A DNA stretch of 26,303 nucleotides from JBAVQS01 sp049694275 (GCA_049694275.1 JBAVQS010000144.1:1-26303); one strand, 5' to 3'; positions 1 to 7,149 are shown, counted from the stretch's first letter. The notes: generated from the letters alone by a model not told the origin. A program made the numbers and translations.

Positions 1-235
1 CCGTGATGCCCGCGTCCCGTAGTTCCTGGCCTTCCAGCAGGCGGTGAACGGCCAGTCGGGTCGCGCCGGCGGCTAACGCGGTCCGGGCGACTGCGACCGC
101 GCCGTGCCCGTACGCGTTCGCCTTGACGACGGCGATGACCTCGACGGAGGCGCCGACATGCGCCTTGAGGGCGCGCACATTGTGCGCGATCGCGTTCAAG
201 TCGATTTCCGCCCAGGTGACGATCCCGTTTTCCAT
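1..235 (-). CDS. alr: Alanine racemase, N-terminal part (cut by window edge)
   Basis: Seen: a minus-strand reading frame starts at ATG 233-235 and runs off the left edge, giving about 78 residues. It begins MENGIVTWAEIDLNAIAHNV and contains VVKANAYGHG, the alanine racemase motif whose lysine forms the Schiff base with PLP. A purine-rich GAGGAAG lies upstream of the start. Known: Alr interconverts L- and D-alanine for peptidoglycan synthesis in the cytoplasm. The end LLEGQELRDAGI fits the start of the barrel domain. The rest of the gene, including the catalytic tyrosine, is outside the window. It diverges from the transglutaminase-like gene and is host backbone rather than part of the element. 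Confidence 0.9.
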   Translation of the reverse strand, partial: MENGIVTWAEIDLNAIAHNVRALKAHVGASVEVIAVVKANAYGHGAVAVARTALAAGATRLAVHRLLEGQELRDAGIT

Positions 236-369
236 GGTCTCTTTCTTCCTCATCCACTGTAATACCTGTCGTGCGCAATACCGGGTCCGAACAGCGCTCG
301 CAATCATGTTAGGTCAAACTGCTGTCCGCGTCAAACATCTTGGAGTCAATCAATCTTGGGGCATCTGCT

Positions 370-398
370 TTGACCTGTCTGAATGAGGGTGTTAAAAT
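370..398 (+). promoter_or_regulatory. Sigma-70-type promoter for the transglutaminase-like gene
   Basis: TTGACC at 370-375 and TAAAAT at 393-398 are separated by exactly 17 bp. The transcript would start near 405, about 97 bases before the ATG at 502. Confidence 0.55.
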
Positions 399-501
399 AG
401 GAGCGTTCCTCTTTCTACTTGATACCTGTTCTTGACCCTGACTGTTTATACTTGCTCTATCACATTCTGGCCGGCACGGCCGGATATTTGAAAGGAGTAG
501 G

Positions 502-1380
502 ATGACCGCCTGTGATTCTTCTTGCCTGGCTTATTATTCGCGTCACGGTCTCTTGACGGACCCCGGTCCCTATCGCACCCTCCTGGACGATTTGCCTCAC
601 GATATTCCTGCGCTGGTGAAGATTGTTCAGGGCCTCCTGGTTCATGTCTTTTGGATGCAGCGGTATGGCCTGAAGGTTCCCAAAGAACGTGAGCAGGAGC
701 TCGAACTGCGCTCCATGCCGGCCAAGCTGGCGCGAATTCTGGAACTGGACCCGGCCCCGTTGAACGTGGCGCGACCTCTCGACCGGCGCCTTGTCGGCAA
801 CTGTCGCGATTTTACGCTCACGCTCATCTCCATCCTGCAAGCGCAGGGAGTGCCCGCTCGCGCCCGCTGTGGCTTTGGCGCCTATTTTCTTCCCGACCAT
901 TATGAGGACCACTGGGTCTGCGAATATTGGAATCCGGCGGCGGAATGCTGGGTGATGGTCGACGCGCAGTTGGATGCCTTTCAGCGCGAGGCCCTGCACA
1001 CGACGTTTGACACACTCGACGTGCCGGCGGACCAGTTCGTGAACGGCGGCCGGGCCTGGCAAATGGTCCGGTCGGGTGGGGCGGACTCCGAGACCTTTGG
1101 CATTTTCGACATGCACGGGATGTGGTTTATTCGCGGTGATCTCGTGCGCGATTTTCTTGCTCTCAACCAGTTCGAGATCCTCCCCTGGGATCACTGGGGG
1201 CTCATCTCAAAGCGGGATGAAGAATTGACGGCCGAGGATATGGCGCAGTTAGACCGCATGGCGGCGCTGTGTGTCGATTCCACGGCGTTTGACGAGGTGC
1301 GCGCCTTGTACGAATCGAATCCCGCTTTGCATCCTCCCGCGGATTATATGGCCCGGATCGGCCTGGCGAGCATCGCGTGA
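502..1380 (+). CDS. Transglutaminase-like domain protein
   Basis: A 292-residue protein. The ATG follows a good ribosome-binding site (AAAGGAG). The core carries the transglutaminase-like triad in the expected order: Cys101 in GNCRDFTL, His137 in EDHWVCEYW and Asp154 in VMVDAQLDA. No signal peptide or membrane segment is visible, so it is probably cytoplasmic. Known: the superfamily includes cysteine proteases, transglutaminases and peptide N-glycanases; the complete triad suggests an active enzyme, but the substrate cannot be told from sequence. It stands alone behind its own promoter and ends at a strong hairpin that also serves the convergent small gene. Confidence is high for the fold and low for the biological role. 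Confidence 0.8.
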   Translation: MTACDSSCLAYYSRHGLLTDPGPYRTLLDDLPHDIPALVKIVQGLLVHVFWMQRYGLKVPKEREQELELRSMPAKLARILELDPAPLNVARPLDRRLVGNCRDFTLTLISILQAQGVPARARCGFGAYFLPDHYEDHWVCEYWNPAAECWVMVDAQLDAFQREALHTTFDTLDVPADQFVNGGRAWQMVRSGGADSETFGIFDMHGMWFIRGDLVRDFLALNQFEILPWDHWGLISKRDEELTAEDMAQLDRMAALCVDSTAFDEVRALYESNPALHPPADYMARIGLASIA

Positions 1381-1424
1381 GCCGCAACCGGCAAGCGCAT
1401 CCGGCGACTTCCCTCTCGTCTCTA

Positions 1425-1461
1425 CCCTGTAGCGCCGGGGCCTGAGCCTCAGCGCTACAGG
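1425..1461. terminator. Bidirectional hairpin between convergent genes
   Basis: CCTGTAGCGC (1426-1435) pairs perfectly with GCGCTACAGG (1452-1461) around a GC-rich loop. It lies between the transglutaminase gene and the minus-strand small gene, and its right arm overlaps the stop codon of the latter. The T tract (TCTTTC) is weak. Confidence 0.5.
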
Positions 1462-1769
1462 TCTTTCAAAAACCGGTTGTAATAGTCCTGCGCGGTATGT
1501 CCTTCTACGCTGCCCGACATGACTTGCTTGAACCACGCGCCGAGAATGCGCTCGTACTCCTTTTGCAATTTGGCGCCGCGCTCCGGGCGCACTTGCCACA
1601 CCAGGGCGCATTTCTGGTCGTTGCAATATTCAAAGGGACCGCCTTGTCCATCCTCACGGTCCGTATGCCGGCGCACCAATTGCTCCAGCCCCTGCATGAT
1701 ACGGTGACGTTCTTCCCTTGGGGCCTGAAGCCATTCAGGCTTGCTTTGCCAGAGTTCGATATATGCCAT
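1455..1769 (-). CDS. Small DUF6616-like protein
   Basis: A 104-residue protein read from ATG 1767-1769 (MAYIELWQSKPEWL). This start is preferred over the longer in-frame one because the family-like MxYIELW opening lies here and a GAGGCG-like site precedes it. The sequence is hydrophilic and rich in Arg, Glu, Gln and Trp, with no signal peptide or membrane segment. The opening resembles small proteins grouped as DUF6616; this is recognition by eye, not a search result. Function is unknown. It is convergent with the transglutaminase-like gene, and its 5' side lies back to back with the promoter of the sigma factor gene. Confidence 0.6.
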   Translation of the reverse strand: MAYIELWQSKPEWLQAPREERHRIMQGLEQLVRRHTDREDGQGGPFEYCNDQKCALVWQVRPERGAKLQKEYERILGAWFKQVMSGSVEGHTAQDYYNRFLKDL

Positions 1770-1808
1770 GCTGTTCGCCTCGTTTCGCGTTTGTGTGCAA
1801 TGTTTCTG

Positions 1809-1837
1809 TTGACATTCGGGAGGGATTGCATTACAGT
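1809..1837 (+). promoter_or_regulatory. Consensus sigma-70 promoter upstream of the sigma factor gene
   Basis: TTGACA (1809-1814), a 17-bp spacer and TACAGT (1832-1837). It implies a leader of roughly 95 bases before the coding start at 1938. Confidence 0.6.
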
Positions 1838-1937
1838 AAGAGCCGGTCCTATTATTCTTTCCTTTCCTTATCAAGTGATGTAATTTTTATCCCTTTTCTT
1901 TCACCTTGCGCATCGCGTGATTGTTCTGTGATTGCCT

Positions 1938-2756
1938 ATGCAGACCCCTTCTCCTGCTCACATTACTCGCCTCTGTCGTACCCGTCTTGATCGTTACCTG
2001 GCTAGTACCCCTGGCGCTGTTCTGCCGCTTTCCCGCCAGGAGACACTCGAAGAGATTTGCAGCATTGTCCAGCGCAATCTCGAAAATGGACGTCGCGATC
2101 GTTATGCCAGGAACAGCCGGAACCGCCAGGCGTATTCCTTCGCCGGCTATGTAGACCGTGTGATTGCGTCGTGGGTTGTCGAATACCCGCGTGTTCGGTC
2201 CCTGTCAAATAAGGATGCGCAAGAGTGGGGACGACTCGTGAATCTCTTGCGCAAATCGGCTGAACGCATCCAGCGGCGGGTCGGGGCGGGCCATTCCATC
2301 GCCAATTCGGCGGAGGATTATGCCCAGTGGGCATGCCGCAAAATCCGGGAGTCGGTGTTCCCTTTTGACGTCGTTTTCGATGCCTGGGCTGTGACGATAC
2401 TCCGCCACCTGGTTCTCGAGCGATATCGGTCGAGTGATCTGCTCGATCACCCGCATCATTCAATCGACGAGCTCCTGGAGCCGGATATGCGGGGCGCATC
2501 TCCCGCCCGTGTGCAGGAGGTTCCCGATGGCCAATCCGGGGATCGATTCACGAGCGTCGAGCATCAGGAGCTGTTGGAGCAAGCGCTCAAGGAAATGAGC
2601 AGTGACTTGCAGCGCGAGGTGATTCGATTGACCTTTTTCGAGGGGTGGGACGATGTGCGAATTGCCAAAAAGCTTGGCAAAAGCCCGGCCAATATCCAGA
2701 CCCTGCGCCATCGCGCGTTGAAAAAGCTAAACGAAATCATGGACCGGACGGGGTGA
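1938..2756 (+). CDS. RNA polymerase sigma factor, sigma-70 family
   Basis: A protein of about 272 residues. The C-terminal 55 residues form a clear sigma region 4: EMSSDLQREVIRLTFFEGW, then the helix-turn-helix VRIAKKLGKSPANIQTLRHRA that would read a -35 element. The middle (about 115-165) resembles region 2, with AEDYAQWACRKI and a WAVTILRHLVLERYRS segment typical of core-polymerase binding. A variable, acidic linker separates the two. The start is uncertain: TTG at 1932 and ATG at 1938 are in frame and neither has a convincing Shine-Dalgarno site. The next gene encodes a zinc anti-sigma-like protein, the classic arrangement for an alternative sigma factor and its regulator. Its promoter targets cannot be deduced here. 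Confidence 0.8.
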   Translation: MQTPSPAHITRLCRTRLDRYLASTPGAVLPLSRQETLEEICSIVQRNLENGRRDRYARNSRNRQAYSFAGYVDRVIASWVVEYPRVRSLSNKDAQEWGRLVNLLRKSAERIQRRVGAGHSIANSAEDYAQWACRKIRESVFPFDVVFDAWAVTILRHLVLERYRSSDLLDHPHHSIDELLEPDMRGASPARVQEVPDGQSGDRFTSVEHQELLEQALKEMSSDLQREVIRLTFFEGWDDVRIAKKLGKSPANIQTLRHRALKKLNEIMDRTG

Positions 2757-2797
2757 AAGAATTGAGCTGCAAAAAACATCAAAAGGATAAGAGGACG

Positions 2798-2803
2798 TAT
2801 AAT
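2798..2803 (+). promoter_or_regulatory. Isolated consensus -10 box before the anti-sigma-like gene
   Basis: A perfect TATAAT 23 bases upstream of the start, but no matching -35 at 16-18 bp. It could be a promoter read by an alternative sigma factor, such as the one encoded just upstream, or a chance match. Confidence 0.25.
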
Positions 2804-2825
2804 TGAGTGCGAGGAGACGATATTG

Positions 2826-3623
2826 ATGAAAGATCCGGTGAGGTCCAATCGCAAGGGGGGACAACGCCGCACAACCCAAACCGGACGCACGACCACTCGT
2901 TTTATAAAACCGTCCGTGCCCCGGCCCGCGGGCGATAGAACGCGTCCCAGGCAGCGTGGCGCTGCTACTGGTGTGGGTCCGATAACGCATGCCGAGTGCC
3001 AGGAGATGCTCGAATGGTATGTCGGCGATGAACAAATGGGGGTGGATGTCCAACGCGTCTATCCGGCGGTTGCCGGGCATCTAGAGACCTGTGATCCCTG
3101 TCGAAATCTGTACGAGCTCTATCGCGCGGCTTTACAAGAACCGCATACTTTATTCATATCGCCTTCGAGTCTCGCGTTTCTGTCACCGCATCCGCAGTCG
3201 CCCTGGTTCCAGGAAAGAGCATCTCAACTCTTGGGGCCTAATCGGCGCACTGAATTTTGGCTCAACCCGACTTATCTAAAATCAATTTCAAACTCTGATC
3301 CAAATCCGATCACTCGTCGTGGTCCAGCGTCTGACGACGAAAAGCTTTTGCTTGACGACGAGATAGCCCTGGACGACCAATCGGTTCACCTGCAATCCTG
3401 GATCGACCGGTCCAATCCCGAGCGCCTCCGCATTCGTGTCGAAACCCATTCTACTGCGCCGCTGCCAGATTCACTCACCGTGCGCCTCTGTTGGGATGAG
3501 CAGGTCTACGAGCAACCCCTGGTCGCCGGTCTGGCGGTCTTTGAAAACATCCCACGGCCTGATTTCATAAAACACGCTCAGGATGAACCCATACCTGATT
3601 TTCGCCTGAGCATTGGCAGATAA
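2826..3623 (+). CDS. Soluble zinc-binding anti-sigma-like protein (ZAS motif)
   Basis: A protein of about 265 residues. ATG 2826 has GAGGAG nine bases upstream; a TTG one codon earlier is also possible. Residues 1-55 are basic and look disordered. Residues about 56-100 hold THAECQEML followed by HLETCDPC, i.e. a His plus the HxxxCxxC signature of zinc-binding anti-sigma (ZAS) domains. The rest has no recognisable domain and, unlike many anti-sigma factors, no transmembrane segment. It lies about 70 bp behind the sigma factor gene in the same direction. Inferred: a cytoplasmic regulator, possibly redox- or zinc-responsive, that sequesters that sigma factor. The C-terminal 130 residues may be a sensory or ligand domain. 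Confidence 0.65.
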   Translation: MKDPVRSNRKGGQRRTTQTGRTTTRFIKPSVPRPAGDRTRPRQRGAATGVGPITHAECQEMLEWYVGDEQMGVDVQRVYPAVAGHLETCDPCRNLYELYRAALQEPHTLFISPSSLAFLSPHPQSPWFQERASQLLGPNRRTEFWLNPTYLKSISNSDPNPITRRGPASDDEKLLLDDEIALDDQSVHLQSWIDRSNPERLRIRVETHSTAPLPDSLTVRLCWDEQVYEQPLVAGLAVFENIPRPDFIKHAQDEPIPDFRLSIGR

Positions 3624-3654
3624 TCCGGAGGGAAATTTGCCAGCAGGGCAGGGT

Positions 3655-3665
3655 TATGCTAAAAT
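3655..3665 (+). promoter_or_regulatory. Extended -10 promoter for tRNA-Trp
   Basis: TATGCTAAAAT, with TGn directly before TAAAAT, lies about 70 bp upstream of the tRNA. The same TGCTAAAAT string recurs at 20878-20886 before the molybdenum hydroxylase genes, which supports it as a host promoter type. Confidence 0.4.
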
Positions 3666-3704
3666 GCTTCTCGTGAGTGGAAACCGGATTCCGGGATTAT
3701 CTTT

Positions 3705-3730
3705 CAATCCGCAATCTGCAATCCGCAATC
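3705..3730. repeat. Period-7 microrepeat upstream of tRNA-Trp
   Basis: Units CAATCCG, CAATCTG, CAATCCG, CAATC in direct tandem. Related 7-bp tracts occur inside the FAD-subunit gene at 21434 and 21656. Confidence 0.8.
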
Positions 3731-3734
3731 ACAT

Positions 3735-3808
3735 AGGGGAGTAGCTCAATTTGGCAGAGCATCCGCCTCCAAAGCGGAGGGTTGCGGGTTCAAGTCCTGC
3801 CTCCCCTG
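3735..3808 (+). tRNA. trnW: tRNA-Trp (CCA anticodon)
   Basis: A full cloverleaf of 74 bases. The acceptor AGGGGAG pairs with CTCCCCT (3801-3807), the D stem is GCTC/GAGC, the anticodon stem TCCGC/GCGGA holds loop CTCCAAA with anticodon CCA, and the T arm is GCGGG-TTCAAGT-CCTGC. The CCA tail is not encoded. The 3' T-stem strand, acceptor strand and next three bases form the element's attachment core. In many bacteria tRNA-Trp lies between rpmG and secE; neither is seen here. Confidence 0.97.
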
Positions 3809-3810
3809 CT
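3796..3810 (+). other. attL core
   Basis: CCTGCCTCCCCTGCT spans the T-stem 3' strand to two bases past the tRNA. It is repeated exactly at 20637-20651. The bases to the left differ between copies, which sets the left limit of the core. Confidence 0.85.
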
Positions 3811-3820
3811 CGTGACACCA

Positions 3821-3857
3821 CGCGCAGACCCTGGAGTAACACCCGTGGGTCTGCGCG
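3821..3857 (+). other. Hairpin just inside attL
   Basis: CGCGCAGACCC (3821-3831) pairs perfectly with GGGTCTGCGCG (3847-3857). A hairpin with a different sequence sits at the same distance from attR (20664-20699). There is no T tract after it, so it may be a tRNA read-through block, a leader structure of the HTH gene, or a recombinase site. Confidence 0.6.
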
Positions 3858-3878
3858 GTTGTCTATCAGGGAACGTTC

Positions 3879-4175
3879 ATGGCAACCACACCCGGCAAAC
3901 GCAAAAGCAAACCAAAAGCGGCGAGCTCGCCCGGCGCCGAGGAGGAGCCTATGAGTACTGACCTTTCACAGTATGTGACGACGAAGCAAGCGGCTGAGAT
4001 GATGGGGGTGGATGACTCCAGCGTTCGGCATTTGCTAATCGGGGGAAGATTGCGCGGTCAGAAGATCGGGTCTGAATGGCTCGTCTACAAGCCATCGATT
4101 GAAAGGTATGAGCAGACCAAATCGGCGGGCGGACGGCCGAGATCGGGCAAGCCAAAGGTTGAAAAGGTCAGTTGA
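3879..4175 (+). CDS. Excisionase/MerR-like HTH DNA-binding protein (candidate Xis)
   Basis: 98 residues from ATG 3879, or 74 from the in-frame ATG 3951. The second start has a much better ribosome site (GAGGAGGAG ending five bases away). The upstream ATG is kept because its peptide start, GKRKSKxKAA, is conserved in the remnant outside attR. The core, YVTTKQAAEMMGVDDSSVRH with a following wing and LVYKPSIERY, matches the helix-turn-helix_17/excisionase fold; the tail is basic. Known: such proteins bend DNA and set recombination direction, and some act as repressors. Its position beside attL fits Xis. It could also regulate the promoter at 4340, which carries inverted repeats. Confidence 0.7.
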   Translation: MATTPGKRKSKPKAASSPGAEEEPMSTDLSQYVTTKQAAEMMGVDDSSVRHLLIGGRLRGQKIGSEWLVYKPSIERYEQTKSAGGRPRSGKPKVEKVS

Positions 4176-4339
4176 CGGGCGGGGTTCTGTCCAAACCCCG
4201 CCCTTTTGTTTTCCCGTTTGCTCTCTCATCGCTCCAGCGCGCGCAGGTCTCTCCCTTGCCCATCCGGCAAGAATCGGGTCTCCCACCTCTCGATAGAATA
4301 GGCCTCTCACTCTCCTAAAAATCCTGTCACCCCAACCTA

Positions 4340-4368
4340 TTGACAGATTCCACGTTTTCGTGTAAACT
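4340..4368 (+). promoter_or_regulatory. Main left-end promoter of the element
   Basis: TTGACA (4340-4345), a 17-bp spacer and TAAACT (4363-4368). The spacer contains the inverted repeat CACG-TTTT-CGTG (4351-4362), placing an operator between -35 and -10. It would drive the SWIM protein, the integrase and the genes behind them. Confidence 0.65.
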
Positions 4369-4376
4369 ACTCATAA

Positions 4377-4396
4377 TTTCCACGATGAAGTGGAAA
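4377..4396. promoter_or_regulatory. Inverted-repeat operator TTTCCAC-N6-GTGGAAA
   Basis: A perfect 7-bp dyad just downstream of the promoter, near +1 to +20. Its TTCCAC half-site is shared with the dyad inside the promoter spacer (TTCCACG at 4348-4354), so one repressor dimer could bind both. Confidence 0.6.
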
Positions 4397-4397
4397 C

Positions 4398-4431
4398 GCG
4401 GTCAGACAGTGTTAGAGCACCGCCTGACCGC
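4398..4431 (+). promoter_or_regulatory. Leader stem-loop
   Basis: GCGGTCAG (4398-4405) pairs with CTGACCGC (4424-4431) around an 18-base loop. It would be in the 5' leader of the transcript. The 10-bp palindrome GTGTGCACAC follows at 4447-4456. Role unknown. Confidence 0.4.
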
Positions 4432-4537
4432 TGACCCCTCAACCGTGTGTGCACACGTCGAGAGGCTACCTCCATTATAGGGTGTGGCTTCCCCGCTGTC
4501 AATCACGCGAGAGGACCCGATTCAAGTGGAGGTAGAG

Positions 4538-4936
4538 ATGATCTCGCAAGCCCCATTCACCCTTCGCCCTGGTTCGACTCTCGCCCGCGTGCGCCGCGGT
4601 CCGGTCCAGGGTTTTTATTTTGTCCGCGACGGCGAGCAGGAACTGAGCGTCCAGATCGCCGCCAGTACGACCCGCTGCGATTGCGGCGTCGAGCACTGCG
4701 TTCACGGCAAAGCGGCCCTCGACTTTGCCAGAATGCAGCAACTTGCCGGCAGTCCAGCCCCGGCCCAACCGGCGCCTGAACCGGTCATCCTGGATCAAAG
4801 CTGGTATGTGGTCACACTGGAAAACAAGATCCTCCGGTGTTCGTGCGCCGAGTTTCTCCAGTTCTCTTTCTGCCCTCATGTGCGTCTTTCCTGGCGCAAC
4901 CTTGAACCATCTCGGGCCGTCCACGTATCGCGGTGA
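4538..4936 (+). CDS. Small double SWIM-type zinc-finger protein
   Basis: 132 residues from ATG 4538, chosen because GGAGGT (4528-4533) lies four bases upstream; an in-frame ATG at 4484 lacks such a site. It has two zinc-ligand sets of SWIM type: CDCGVEHCVH (residues 47-56, CxCx4CxH) and CSCAEFLQFSFCPH (101-114, CxCx8CxH), joined by an Ala/Pro-rich linker. Known: SWIM domains bind DNA or proteins and occur in SWI2/SNF2 ATPases, MULE transposases and Rad51 accessory factors. Here the fingers stand alone without an enzyme domain. It is the first gene behind the operator-controlled promoter and lies 36 bp before the integrase. Inferred: an accessory factor for recombination or regulation. Confidence 0.6.
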   Translation: MISQAPFTLRPGSTLARVRRGPVQGFYFVRDGEQELSVQIAASTTRCDCGVEHCVHGKAALDFARMQQLAGSPAPAQPAPEPVILDQSWYVVTLENKILRCSCAEFLQFSFCPHVRLSWRNLEPSRAVHVSR

Positions 4937-4972
4937 GGCGCATCTTTACAACCCAAAGGCGGTGAAACTAAC

Positions 4973-6841
4973 ATGATTCTTCTCACTCCCCCTCTCCCGC
5001 AATCAAATGCGCTGGCCCCATTCGCGGCGGTTGCCCCTAGCGGGTCCGTCGATGCTGTGATCGAGCAGTTTCTGTTCGACCGCGACAACAACCGCGGGTG
5101 CAATACGCATACGGTTGAATGGTATCGCAAGGAATTGGCCCTCTTTGCCAACTGGCTCAAAGAGAACCAGGTAAGCACCATTGATCAGGTCAAGCTCGTG
5201 CACATCCAGGCTTACATCGCATACCTGCGCAAACGTCCCCATCTGCAGCTAGGCCCGACCGGCAAGCCGCTCCGCGATGGAAATCTGTCGCCCGTCACCG
5301 TTCGGAAACGGGCAAAAGGCTTGCGCACCTTTTTCAAGTGGGTCTATGCCGAGGGCCTTACACTGCGTGATGTGTCGAACGGCCTGACCTTCCCCAAAAG
5401 CGGGCAACGCTTACCCAAGGCTCCCACGCTTGACCAGGTTGCCCAGCTCCTCAGCTCCAAGATGCACCCTCGCGACCGGGCGGCCATCTGTCTGATGTTC
5501 GACGCGGGTTTGCGCCTCTCCGAAGTGTGCGGGCTCGACCTCGACGACGTCGATCTAATACAGGGAACGGTGTTCGTGCGGCATGGGAAAGGCGACAAAG
5601 AGCGATATGCCATATTCGAGACCGAAACAGCGCAGATCTTGGCCGCCTGGCTTAAAGCGCGGCATGCCGATCTTGGAGAAAAAGCGCTCTTTGTGAATCT
5701 GAACAATGGTCAGCGTATCGACGCTAGCGATCTTTACAAGGCTGTCAAGCGGGTTGCGCGCCGGGCTGGCTTGGGCGATGCAATCAGCCCGCACCGGCTG
5801 CGGCATGGCTTCGTGAGCGCCTATTTAAATGCCGGCGGTAAGATCACCGACGCCCAGCTATTGGCCGGGCACACTGACATCAAGACAACGATGGGGTATC
5901 TGCACATCGCCCTGAATCGAGTCCGCGAATCGCACGCACAATTCTCGCCGATGAATCAGATCAAACATCTGATTAACCCGAGCGTGAAAGAGGTCGAGGC
6001 AATTTCGCCGAGCGTGAAACCGACCAAGGAAGATGTCAAAGGCATAGATGTGGCGGGGCAGACACTCTTTGAGCGAGTATATACCGAGCGGGCGATCCAG
6101 TTACCACCCGATGTGCACATCCCGAAGCGCTTCATTGATACGCAGCGACAGCGCCGTTGGTTTGCGGAAGGCTTTGACGATGCACGTAGCGCACGGCCTC
6201 CCGTCGACGCAACCGCACTTGCTGAATTGCAGAGCCCTGCCGTGCATGCTGCATACATGGCTGGTCGGCGCGCGGGGGCAAGGTGGACGATTGACCAAAC
6301 GCTCATGCAATGCGCTTCAGAATTAGCCAGTCGCGTTCGTAACGAACGGTCGATCCAGTTGCCCCCCGATGTCAGAATTCCAGAGCTTTACAATCAATCG
6401 CACCGCGCCCGGCGTTGGTTTGGAGAGGGATTCGACGATGAGTTGAAGTCGCAGCCCACAATCGATGGTAACGAGCTCGCAGCATTGGAAAGCCCGAAGG
6501 CGCTAGATGCCTATCTGGCTGGTAGGAAAGCGGCGACGAGATGGGCGCTCGATCAATCGCTCAGGCAACAAAATTCAGAATTGGCTGAGCGTATTCAGAG
6601 CGAGCGTGTGATTCAGTTGCCCCCCGATGTGAGAGTCGCCGGGCCTTACAATCAATCACACCGGGGCCGCCGTTGGTTCGCTGAAGGATTCGATGACGAA
6701 ATCAACTCGCGGCCATCCATTGATGGCAAGGAGCTTGCCGAACTGCAGAGCACCTTTGCCCTCGATGCTTATTCGGCCGGGAGGCAAAAAGCGGCAGAAT
6801 GGATGCTTGCGCAATCAAACAAAGGAGAGGTGACACCATGA
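4973..6841 (+). CDS. int: Tyrosine integrase with three C-terminal repeats
   Basis: 622 residues, about twice the usual length. Residues 25-125 form the core-binding (SAM-like) domain. Residues 145-320 are the catalytic domain with all expected residues: Arg181 (GLRLSEVCG), Lys206 (HGKGDKER), His274-Arg277 (HRLRHG), His300 (LLAGHTD) and nucleophile Tyr309 (GYLHI). From residue 372 to the end the protein consists of three tandem repeats starting at 372, 458 and 544, an exact 86-residue period. Each begins ERxIQLPPDV and contains RRWFxEGFDD and AGRxAA. This tail is not part of known XerC/D-type integrases that I recognise. Its place near attL at a tRNA makes it the likely integrase. Its stop overlaps the start of the next gene (ATGA). 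Confidence 0.92.
   Translation: MILLTPPLPQSNALAPFAAVAPSGSVDAVIEQFLFDRDNNRGCNTHTVEWYRKELALFANWLKENQVSTIDQVKLVHIQAYIAYLRKRPHLQLGPTGKPLRDGNLSPVTVRKRAKGLRTFFKWVYAEGLTLRDVSNGLTFPKSGQRLPKAPTLDQVAQLLSSKMHPRDRAAICLMFDAGLRLSEVCGLDLDDVDLIQGTVFVRHGKGDKERYAIFETETAQILAAWLKARHADLGEKALFVNLNNGQRIDASDLYKAVKRVARRAGLGDAISPHRLRHGFVSAYLNAGGKITDAQLLAGHTDIKTTMGYLHIALNRVRESHAQFSPMNQIKHLINPSVKEVEAISPSVKPTKEDVKGIDVAGQTLFERVYTERAIQLPPDVHIPKRFIDTQRQRRWFAEGFDDARSARPPVDATALAELQSPAVHAAYMAGRRAGARWTIDQTLMQCASELASRVRNERSIQLPPDVRIPELYNQSHRARRWFGEGFDDELKSQPTIDGNELAALESPKALDAYLAGRKAATRWALDQSLRQQNSELAERIQSERVIQLPPDVRVAGPYNQSHRGRRWFAEGFDDEINSRPSIDGKELAELQSTFALDAYSAGRQKAAEWMLAQSNKGEVTP
6086..6838 (+). repeat. Three in-frame 258-bp protein repeats in the integrase
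   Basis: Repeat starts fall at 6086, 6344 and 6602, i.e. 258 bp apart. Copies 2 and 3 are most alike (YNQSHRxRRWFxEGFDDE, then IDGxELAxL); copy 1 has diverged. The bases differ at many synonymous sites, so the duplication is not recent. Confidence 0.9.
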
Positions 6842-7149
6842 TAGGGACACCGCAATGGATGACCGTGAGACAGGCCGCCGAGCGGCTGGGGTGTGTTCCG
6901 CGAACGGTCATGAATGTCTGGCGACGTGGTGATCTGATCGTTGAGGAGTTTCGCGGAAAGCTCCCGCGCTATTGGGTTGAGCGTGCCAGTGTTGAGGACC
7001 TGCGCCGCGAGCTAATCAAGTTCTACCCTTGCGGGACGATCCCGGCGGCAGGGGATTGCCAGAAATGTCGATTCTCGAAAACGTGCAATGTGCGCATCAA
7101 TCCGAATCCTGCCGGCGGTAATGGGAGGAACCATGATCGCGGTCGTTGA
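6838..7149 (+). CDS. HTH DNA-binding protein with Cys cluster
   Basis: 103 residues. The start overlaps the integrase stop (ATGA) and is preceded by GGAGAGGTGA, so the two are translationally coupled. Residues 8-60 form an excisionase/MerR-like helix-turn-helix (MTVRQAAERLGCVPRTVMNV, then YWVERASVEDL). The C-terminal part has four cysteines, C-x8-CQKC-x5-C, a possible zinc knuckle. Coupling to the integrase makes it a second candidate recombination directionality factor, and perhaps the better one. It could also be a transcription regulator. A basic, low-complexity tail follows. Confidence 0.65.
   Translation: MIGTPQWMTVRQAAERLGCVPRTVMNVWRRGDLIVEEFRGKLPRYWVERASVEDLRRELIKFYPCGTIPAAGDCQKCRFSKTCNVRINPNPAGGNGRNHDRGR

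Larger units (their letters stand above)
4176..4537. other. Regulatory intergenic region
   Basis: 362 bp without a convincing gene. It holds a consensus promoter, two inverted-repeat operators, a longer stem-loop and a short palindrome, described separately. The first 140 bp are pyrimidine-rich with no clear signal. Confidence 0.6.

Noticed and set aside
460..1194. Long minus-strand ORF opposite the transglutaminase-like gene
   Set aside because: It is a shadow frame of a gene with an intact catalytic triad, and its translation has no recognisable features.
3879..3950. The start of a captured host gene such as secE, which often follows tRNA-Trp
   Set aside because: Not fully excluded, but the peptide is too short to recognise and neither copy continues into a SecE-like membrane helix. 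The tandem-element explanation accounts for the att core, hairpin and start together.
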